From: Oscillospiraceae bacterium
Lineage (GTDB): Bacteria; Bacillota; Clostridia; UMGS1883
Assembly (NCBI GenBank): GCA_022508735.1
Contig: JAFLUQ010000033.1
Span: forward strand, 1 to 18,714
Reading direction: 5' to 3'
Length of the DNA: 18,714 nt
Under the pieces are notes generated by a model. That model worked only from the letters and a program-made list of their open reading frames with translations, had not been told where the DNA came from and made no database searches. Positions 13,779-18,714 of this stretch are shown here, piece by piece. A program made the position numbers and the translations under genes. Every line of letters begins with the position of its first letter. Position 1 is the stretch's first letter.

Positions 13779-15110
13779 CTATTGCATATGGAAGGCTTCC
13801 GAGAATGTTCTGAACGGAGCGCCGTTTCTTTTCAAAATGTTGTCTTCAACAGTATAAATGTCATCTGACACAACGACCTTGCCATCCCAGTTGCCTTCGG
13901 CAACCGTCAGGCTGTTGCCGTCTCTTGATATTACAACAAACCAGTGACTAGTGTTCGTTACATGTATCACATCTCCGGCTCTGATCTCGCTTGGCTGACT
14001 GAAAGGCGTCCCTTCACTATAGCTGTTTTTATCAAATACAAACTTACAAAAGTCAATGACATATGCGCAACAGCCAGATGCGTCATAGCTTATTAAATTC
14101 GGCTGTTTGGAGGAACCCCAGTCAGCGCCGTTCTTAAACCTTGGGTCGCTTAAGAAGGCGTTTACCTTGGCTTCATAGTCGTCGTTCACTTCAGAATCGT
14201 CCGCATAATTTATGTATACGGCCTTCTCGTCGCCGTACCACGCTACGTCTGCGCCAAAGGCCTCGGCAACAGCCCTCACGGGCACCATTGTATAGCCGTC
14301 GATCAGCTGCGCCGGAACATCAAGGGCTACAGCGGCTCCGTTTTTGTATAAAACATTGCTTCCAATGGTAATTTCAACTGTAGTTCCATTTTTACTGCTT
14401 GTAGCCTTCTGCGCATTGCCGTCCCAAGCTACAGTCGCTCCCATTGCCTCAAATATAGCCCTTAACGGAACGAGGACTCTGCCGTCTTTAATAACCGGTG
14501 ATTTTTCAAAGTTCATAGGTGCATCGTTAAGGCGAGCGGTAATTAGAAGAGAGCGGTCAGCGATGCTTATAATTTTTATTTCTCTACCGTCGCCGATAAT
14601 TGCCGCTATTTCAGGGATTGCAAGCCCCCAGTCTGTGTCTGATGATGTCTTATCAACGGTATATTTATTTCTGAACAATTCAGTTTTAGATACAGTATTA
14701 TTGTTTAAACCTAACTTATAAAGTGTCACCTCATATATTATGCTGTCGTCAACCCAGTCGATTAAGTCGACCTGCATAAATATAATAGAATCATTGCACG
14801 AATAAAGACCGCCAACACTGGCTATTCTTTCGTAATATTGCACCACATGACCGTTATTCATGCCGAAAATTGCGTAGCCTTCAGAGCCGCCGAAGCCTAA
14901 TATAAGCTCGTTTTCGCCGTTGTTATCAAGATCGCACACTGTGTAATACGTCCACTCAACGTTGTTGTTGGCAGCGTAATGATCCAGCAGCTCTGAATAA
15001 TTGCTCCATTTTGTATCCTCCGCTGCATGTACATTTGCCGCACACACGTTCGCCGCCAGCGACAAAAGAACACAGGCCGCCAGCATAAGACTTACCGCTT
15101 TTCTCGTCAT
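13779..15110 (-). CDS. Secreted copper-amine-oxidase-type stalk protein with a cysteine-peptidase-like C-terminus
   Basis: A 443-residue protein with a signal peptide (MTRKAVSLMLAACVLLSLAA, cleavage near 26-30) and GGAGG 7 bases before ATG. Residues 58-71 (VCDLDNNGENELIL) form a DxDxxGxxE calcium-binding-like loop. Residues 190-303 carry two copies of the stalk-domain pattern (RVLVPLRAIFEAMGATVAWD and YTMVPVRAVAEAFGADVAWY), widespread in Clostridia as a cell-surface module and not itself an oxidase. Residues 335-443 resemble the NlpC/P60-CHAP superfamily: a Cys pair (C347, C348) on a helix start (SGCCAYVIDFC), GDVIHV strand, H389 (SHWFVV) and E405/N407 (VAEGNWDG) in the usual Cys-His-polar order. 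A role as a wall-peptide hydrolase is an inference. It is the first gene of the minus-strand unit, 24 bases before the frameshifted gene. Confidence 0.83.
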   Translation of the reverse strand: MTRKAVSLMLAACVLLSLAANVCAANVHAAEDTKWSNYSELLDHYAANNNVEWTYYTVCDLDNNGENELILGFGGSEGYAIFGMNNGHVVQYYERIASVGGLYSCNDSIIFMQVDLIDWVDDSIIYEVTLYKLGLNNNTVSKTELFRNKYTVDKTSSDTDWGLAIPEIAAIIGDGREIKIISIADRSLLITARLNDAPMNFEKSPVIKDGRVLVPLRAIFEAMGATVAWDGNAQKATSSKNGTTVEITIGSNVLYKNGAAVALDVPAQLIDGYTMVPVRAVAEAFGADVAWYGDEKAVYINYADDSEVNDDYEAKVNAFLSDPRFKNGADWGSSKQPNLISYDASGCCAYVIDFCKFVFDKNSYSEGTPFSQPSEIRAGDVIHVTNTSHWFVVISRDGNSLTVAEGNWDGKVVVSDDIYTVEDNILKRNGAPFRTFSEAFHMQ

Positions 15111-15143
15111 ATTGATTCCTCCAAAGTTAATAAAATATATCTT

Positions 15144-15172
15144 ATTATATCACGTACAAATTATTTTCGCAA
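15144..15172 (-). promoter_or_regulatory. SigA-type promoter of the minus-strand surface-protein unit
   Basis: On the - strand, TTGCGA (15172-15167) and a perfect TATAAT (15149-15144) are separated by exactly 17 bases. Transcription would start near 15137, about 27 bases before ATG 15110, with GGAGG in between. No other promoter of this quality is seen between the four minus-strand genes. Confidence 0.75.
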
Positions 15173-15211
15173 CCGTTTTTTCAATTTTTCCAATCAGGCC
15201 GCACATAAATA

Positions 15212-15240
15212 TTGCAATATATGCTCATATATGATATAAT
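15212..15240 (+). promoter_or_regulatory. SigA-type promoter of the grpB-ogt unit
   Basis: TTGCAA (15212-15217) and TATAAT (15235-15240) are 17 bases apart, with a likely start near 15247 and a leader of about 16 bases. This promoter is 39 bases from the divergent one, so a single regulator could touch both. Its position also shows that an in-frame TTG at 15212 is part of the -35 and not a translation start. Confidence 0.75.
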
Positions 15241-15262
15241 TATTATAAAAGGCGGTGACATT

Positions 15263-15823
15263 ATGGCCAAAGGATTAAACGAAATGACGCTTGAGGAGCT
15301 GTGGCAGCTGTTCCCGATAAGTCTCGAGGAGCATGACCCCTGCTGGGTACAGTGGTACAGGGAAGAGAGCGCGGTTCTCGCCGCCCTGCTGCCCGGCGCT
15401 AAAATCAGTCACATCGGAAGCACTGCTATCCCGGGCATATGGGCTAAGCCTACCGTGGACATATTGGCCGAGGTAGGGCCGGAGCAGGATATGAAGTCCG
15501 TCAGGCAAAGGTTAGAGAGCGGCGGCTGGGTATGTATGGCCGAAGAAGAAAACAGAATATCCTTCAACAAGGGATACACCGAAAACGGCTTTGATGAGCG
15601 GGTTTTCCACCTGCATCTGAGGCATGAGGGCGATAATGACGAAATTTATTTCCGCGACTACCTCATAAGTCACCGTGAGGTCGCTGAGGAATATGAAAGG
15701 CTGAAGCTAAGCCTGTGGAAAAAGTTTGAGCATGACCGTGACGGCTACACGCAGAGCAAAACCGGGTTTGTGAGAAAATATACCGAGATTGCAAAGGGGA
15801 GAGGACAATGCAATACACCGTAA
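15263..15823 (+). CDS. GrpB-family (UPF0157) nucleotidyltransferase-like protein
   Basis: A 186-residue cytoplasmic protein. The signature HIGSTAIPGIWAKPTVDILA (50-69) is the GrpB-family version of the nucleotidyltransferase-fold GS motif with a following KPxxD acid. HLHLR at 116-120 and the region from FRDYLISHREVAEEYERLK (130-148) to KFEHDRDGYTQSKTGFV (154-170) are also family hallmarks. The length fits the usual 170-190 residues. The biochemical activity of the family is not established. ATG 15263 is preferred because GGCGGTG lies 5 bases upstream and the promoter lies just before it; longer in-frame starts fall in the promoter. The last 16 bases overlap the methyltransferase gene, indicating coupled translation. 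Confidence 0.9.
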   Translation: MAKGLNEMTLEELWQLFPISLEEHDPCWVQWYREESAVLAALLPGAKISHIGSTAIPGIWAKPTVDILAEVGPEQDMKSVRQRLESGGWVCMAEEENRISFNKGYTENGFDERVFHLHLRHEGDNDEIYFRDYLISHREVAEEYERLKLSLWKKFEHDRDGYTQSKTGFVRKYTEIAKGRGQCNTP

Positions 15824-16299
15824 TACCCTCTCCGGTTGGGGAGCTTACCTTGGCGAGCGACGGAGAAAGCCTTACGGGGCTGTGGATAAAGGGGCAGAAG
15901 TACTTTGGCGGGCCTGAGAGAGCAGAAAAAACCGACCTTCCCATATTCCGGCGGACGGAGGAATGGCTGAGCCGATATTTTGCCGGAGAAAGGCCCTCTA
16001 CAACAGAACTGCCGCTCTCGCCCCGGGGCAGTGAGTTTCGCCGGATCGTGTGGCGGTTATTATGCGAAATACCCTACGGCGAGGTGACCACCTACGGCGA
16101 GCTTTCGAGGCGCGCGGCAAAAATACTCGGCAAAGAAACAATGGCCGCCCAAGCCATAGGCGGGGCGGTCGGTCATAATCCTATTTCAATAATAATTCCC
16201 TGTCACCGCGTTTTGGGCAGCGACGGCAGCCTCACGGGCTACGCCGGAGGGCTGCATATAAAGCAGCGGCTTCTGGAGCACGAGGGTCGGCCAGTTTAA
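15808..16299 (+). CDS. ogt: Methylated-DNA--[protein]-cysteine S-methyltransferase
   Basis: A 163-residue DNA-repair protein that removes alkyl groups from O6-alkylguanine (and O4-alkylthymine) by transferring them irreversibly to its own cysteine. The active-site motif PCHRV is at 131-135 with C132 as acceptor. The DNA-binding helix-turn-helix lies before it (EFRRIVWRLLCEIPYGEVTT at 76-95 then YGELSRRAA). The conserved AIGGAVGHNPISIIIPCHRV arrangement and the following GYAGGLHIKQRLLEHEG (144-160) are standard. The N-terminal RNase-H-like part (1-70) is short, as in Ogt rather than Ada. AGGGGAGAGG lies before ATG, inside the end of the GrpB-family gene, so the two are one transcription unit. 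Only the acceptor domain is present; there is no Ada regulator domain. Confidence 0.96.
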   Translation: MQYTVIPSPVGELTLASDGESLTGLWIKGQKYFGGPERAEKTDLPIFRRTEEWLSRYFAGERPSTTELPLSPRGSEFRRIVWRLLCEIPYGEVTTYGELSRRAAKILGKETMAAQAIGGAVGHNPISIIIPCHRVLGSDGSLTGYAGGLHIKQRLLEHEGRPV

Positions 16300-16339
16300 A
16301 ACAGAGAGTGTAAAAGATATTTATAAGGAGGAAAATTTC

Positions 16340-16702
16340 ATGGAAAGCGAAAAAACTACAAAAAACCAAACGAACGGCGTTCAGGCCTCAAAAGCAGAGC
16401 CGCCAAACGAAAGCGATCTTAAGTTTTTGTTTGAAACCAATGAAGTAAGCGAAGATAACAGCGAGCGAATCGGAGTGACCCGGTATTATATTGACAAAAA
16501 AACCGGGTATGCCTATATGCGTTCATTCGACTTTAATTTCCATTACTCATCCTCTTCTCCTTCTATGGACTGTTATGAGTATAAAATCAGCTATGAAAGA
16601 CTGTTAGAGGCGACAGCGGGGCGCAGTCCGCTTCTTCATCAAAAATTGCGGGGAATAAATGAAACGAACTGGAAGGAGTATCTTGATAAGCTCCAGTTGT
16701 GA
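16340..16702 (+). CDS. Unknown GINExNW-family protein, intact short form
   Basis: A 120-residue protein with a strong AAGGAGG site 8 bases before ATG and a 40-base gap from the methyltransferase gene, so it is probably the third gene of that unit. The first 30 residues are polar and likely disordered. The rest contains a beta-rich stretch (VTRYYIDKKTGYAYMRSFDF), an ISYERLLEAT helix and the final motif LRGINETNWKEYLDKLQL. The last 65 residues align with residues about 66-135 of the frameshifted protein at 12869-13754, and the N- and C-terminal ends match the deletion remnant at 9289-9415. No signal peptide, membrane helix or catalytic motif is visible. I do not recognise the family. Its stop codon TGA is followed immediately by TCA, the stop of the convergent transporter gene, with no terminator in between. 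Confidence 0.75.
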   Translation: MESEKTTKNQTNGVQASKAEPPNESDLKFLFETNEVSEDNSERIGVTRYYIDKKTGYAYMRSFDFNFHYSSSSPSMDCYEYKISYERLLEATAGRSPLLHQKLRGINETNWKEYLDKLQL

Positions 16703-17560
16703 TCAGAACAGCATAACGAGAGTTCCGGCCACGATGGCGACAAGCCCGAGGCCGGACTTTTTTGTAAGCTTTTCGTGGAACACCACATAGGAAAAGGCTA
16801 TGGTCACAAGTATGCTCAGCTTGTCGATGGGAACGACGATGCTGGCGCTGCCGTCTTGCAGGGCCTTATAGTAGCAGAGCCACGAGGCTCCGGTCGCCAA
16901 GCCCGACAGGCAGATGAAGCCCAGCTCGCCTTTTGGGACTTTTTTCACGTCCTTTAGCTTGCCGGTTATCAAGACCATGATCCAGGCCATTATGAGCACC
17001 ACGACCGTGCGCACTGCCGTGCCGAGGTTGGAGTCTATGCCGGATATGCCGAGCTTGCCGAGAATGGATGTCAGGCTTGCAAACACTGCGCTTAAAACGG
17101 CGTATACAAGCCAGCCTCTGCCGGCGTTTTTTTCTTCTGCTTCGCGTTTTTCGAGCATGAGGAGGGTACCAACGGCGATAAGCACAACGCCTATCGCCTT
17201 GGCCGGGCTTACGCTCTCGCGGAGGAAGATAAAGGCCAGTATTATAGTGAGCACCGTGCTTGATTTATCTATCGGAACCACCTTGTTGATGTCGCCGAGC
17301 TGCAGGGCCCTGAAATAGCAGAGCCATGACGCGCCGGTGGCCAGTCCCGATAAGACAAGGAACAGCAGCGTGCTGGAGTCCACAGCCTTAAGCTGCGACT
17401 GCGACCCGACTATAAAGACCATTAGCCATGAAAAGATGAGCACTACCACGGTTCTCACGGCAGTGGCAACGGTAGAGTCAGTCCGGCGTATGCCGCACTT
17501 GGCCAGTATGGAGGTTATTCCGGCAAATAAGGCCGAGCCGAAAGCAAACAATATCCACAT
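16703..17560 (-). CDS. EamA transporter made of two near-identical BAT-type 5-TM halves
   Basis: A 285-residue membrane protein of about ten helices. Residues 9-42 and 157-190 are aligned at a constant offset of 148 with 23 of 34 identical positions, both ending TAVRTVVVLI. The pairs LSGLATGASWLCY (70-82 and 218-230) and VVPIDK (94-99 and 242-247) follow at the same offset. Each half matches the single-domain 5-TM BAT subgroup of the drug/metabolite transporter superfamily, which normally occurs as about 140-residue proteins that must dimerise. This gene therefore looks like a covalent tandem dimer joined by a charged linker (EKREAEEKNAGRG). The substrate is unknown. GGAG lies 7 bases before ATG. 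It starts about 20 bases after the terminator of the upstream oxidoreductase gene and may be fed by read-through. Confidence 0.92.
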   Translation of the reverse strand: MWILFAFGSALFAGITSILAKCGIRRTDSTVATAVRTVVVLIFSWLMVFIVGSQSQLKAVDSSTLLFLVLSGLATGASWLCYFRALQLGDINKVVPIDKSSTVLTIILAFIFLRESVSPAKAIGVVLIAVGTLLMLEKREAEEKNAGRGWLVYAVLSAVFASLTSILGKLGISGIDSNLGTAVRTVVVLIMAWIMVLITGKLKDVKKVPKGELGFICLSGLATGASWLCYYKALQDGSASIVVPIDKLSILVTIAFSYVVFHEKLTKKSGLGLVAIVAGTLVMLF

Positions 17561-17580
17561 ATATATTCTCCTCAGTGAGT

Positions 17581-17605
17581 AATAAAGGGCCGCAAACGCG
17601 GCCCT
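17581..17605 (-). terminator. Terminator of the pyruvate:ferredoxin oxidoreductase gene
   Basis: On the - strand, AGGGCCGC (17605-17598) pairs perfectly with GCGGCCCT (17593-17586) around a GTTT loop, followed by TTTATT. It lies 20 bases after the oxidoreductase stop codon. The T run is interrupted, so some read-through into the transporter gene is plausible. Confidence 0.8.
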
Positions 17606-17625
17606 CTAATTTAGCTTAAAATCAA

Positions 17626-18714
17626 TTACTTCGCAAGCTCTACAAGGTGAGCATACTTCTCCTTGGCGAACTTCTCAGCCTGTGCGAACAGCTCCTTGGC
17701 TCTGTCAGGATTGCTGCGGGCAAGGGAGTTATAACGAACCTCACTCATGATGAACTCGTTGTAATCCATTGTCGGCTCCTTAGAGTCAAGCTGGAAGGGA
17801 TTCTTGCCCTCTGCTGCCAGTCTGGGATCGTAACGGAACAGGTGCCAGTAACCGGCGGCTACGGCGCGCTTCTCCTCGGTCTGAGCCTGGCTCATGCCGC
17901 CCTTGATACCGTGGTTGATACAGGGAGCGTAAGCGATGATGATGGAGGGACCGTTGTAGCTGCCGGCCTCAACAAAGGCCTTCATGCACTGATTGTTGTC
18001 AGCGCCCTGAGCAACCTGAGCAACGTATACATAGCCGTAGCTCATAGCGATAGCTGCAAGGTCTTTCTTCTTAACGGACTTACCGGCCGCAGCGAACTGA
18101 GCGATAGCGCCGGTGGGTGTAGCCTTGGAGGCCTGACCGCCTGTGTTGGAGTAAACCTCGGTATCGAATACCAGAACGTTTACATCCTCGCCGCTGGCAA
18201 GCACGTGGTCGAGACCGCCGAAGCCGATATCGTAGGCCCAGCCGTCGCCGCCCAGGATCCATACGGACTTCTTGCCGAGGTATTCCTTATCCTTAAGGAT
18301 CTCAGCAGCCTCGGGTGTGTTCAGCTTAGCGAGTACTTCAACAAGCTCAGCAGTGGCAACCTTGTTGGCCTTACCGTCGTTCTTTGTCTCAAGATACTTA
18401 TCGATAACAGCCTTAGCCGCATCGTCAGCAGACTCCTTAACAGCCTCTACCTTCTTTATGAGATCCTCACGCAGAGTGTTCTGACCAAGGAACATACCGT
18501 AACCGTACTCGGCGTTGTCCTCGAAGAGGGAGTTGGCCCAAGCGGGACCCTCGCCGGCGGCGTTGGTTGTGTAGGGAGTAGAGGGAGAGCTGCCGCCCCA
18601 GATAGAAGAGCAGCCTGTGGCGTTGGCGATATACATTGTGTCGCCGTAGAGCTGTGTAGCGAGCTTCGCATAGGGAGTCTCGCCGCAGCCTGCGCAGGCG
18701 CCGGAGAACTCGAG
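17626..18714 (-). CDS. nifJ: Pyruvate:ferredoxin (flavodoxin) oxidoreductase, C-terminal part (partial)
   Basis: The frame is open to the window edge and encodes the last 362 residues of a protein usually near 1170. It contains the thiamine-diphosphate-binding domain: SGACAGCGETPYAKL with CxxC ligands of the proximal [4Fe-4S] cluster, MYIANATGCSSIWGGS, then GDGWAYDIGFGGLDHVLASG and VYSNTGGQASKATPTGA, the last two holding the GDG and NTGGQ contacts for Mg2+-diphosphate. The later INHGIKGGM follows the cluster cysteine in PCINHG. The enzyme decarboxylates pyruvate to acetyl-CoA, CO2 and reduced ferredoxin in the cytoplasm, central to clostridial fermentation. An internal ATG at 18636 is not the start. 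The codon choice is strongly uniform (AAG, GGC, GAG, CTC), as in highly expressed genes, unlike the AT-rich minus-strand surface unit. Confidence 0.97.
   Translation of the reverse strand, partial: LEFSGACAGCGETPYAKLATQLYGDTMYIANATGCSSIWGGSSPSTPYTTNAAGEGPAWANSLFEDNAEYGYGMFLGQNTLREDLIKKVEAVKESADDAAKAVIDKYLETKNDGKANKVATAELVEVLAKLNTPEAAEILKDKEYLGKKSVWILGGDGWAYDIGFGGLDHVLASGEDVNVLVFDTEVYSNTGGQASKATPTGAIAQFAAAGKSVKKKDLAAIAMSYGYVYVAQVAQGADNNQCMKAFVEAGSYNGPSIIIAYAPCINHGIKGGMSQAQTEEKRAVAAGYWHLFRYDPRLAAEGKNPFQLDSKEPTMDYNEFIMSEVRYNSLARSNPDRAKELFAQAEKFAKEKYAHLVELAK

Noticed and set aside
14141..14371. Plus-strand frame within the stalk-protein gene
   Set aside because: Arg-rich, out-of-frame translation opposite a well-supported secreted protein.
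15212..15262. Longer start (TTG 15212) for the GrpB-family protein
   Set aside because: This stretch is the -35/-10 promoter, and a better-placed ATG with GGCGGTG follows.
1..18714. CRISPR array, tRNA, rRNA, prophage or transposon ends
   Set aside because: No regularly spaced repeats, cloverleaf, integrase, transposase or terminal inverted repeats were seen.

Overview
The window looks like the chromosome of an anaerobic gut-type Firmicute (Clostridia, probably the Oscillospiraceae/Ruminococcaceae area). The evidence is a single-chain pyruvate:ferredoxin oxidoreductase, a fermentative D-lactate dehydrogenase, AGGAGG-type ribosome binding sites, very large SpaA/Cna-B-type surface proteins and SLH-domain proteins. 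The taxonomic call is inference. I see no tRNA, rRNA, CRISPR array, transposase or phage gene.

Layout. Positions 1-1964 (+) hold the 3' end of an MscS-type channel gene overlapping two EamA/DMT transporter genes. Positions 2040-3071 (+) encode a D-lactate dehydrogenase, followed by a strong terminator. A well-formed promoter with an overlapping inverted repeat (3199-3230) then drives a 1957-residue surface protein (3374-9247, +): Cys/His-rich N-terminus, LamG, fibro-slime, SpaA-like and pilin-isopeptide domains, and a variant YPDTG sorting signal. It is followed by a deletion remnant of a small gene (9289-9415) and a 20-bp-stem terminator.

Positions 15110-9496 (-) form a four-gene unit from one clear promoter: a secreted copper-amine-oxidase-type stalk protein with a cysteine-peptidase-like end, a cytoplasmic protein of unknown family broken at a six-G run, a 57-codon frame with an internal TAA, and a 1052-residue SLH-anchored protein. 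A divergent unit (15263-16702, +) carries a GrpB-family protein, an O6-alkylguanine-DNA methyltransferase and a 120-residue unknown protein. The window ends with a tandem-duplicated BAT-type EamA transporter (17560-16703, -) and the 3' part of the pyruvate:ferredoxin oxidoreductase gene (-).

The least explained element is a small protein family marked by the motif GINExNW. It appears three times within 7.5 kb in three states: an intact 120-residue form, a frameshifted ~294-residue form, and an internally deleted remnant. All lie beside the two large surface-protein units. I do not recognise the family and make no functional claim. Two different surface-display modes (sortase signal and SLH) sit side by side, suggesting a cell-envelope region whose accessory genes are duplicating and decaying.
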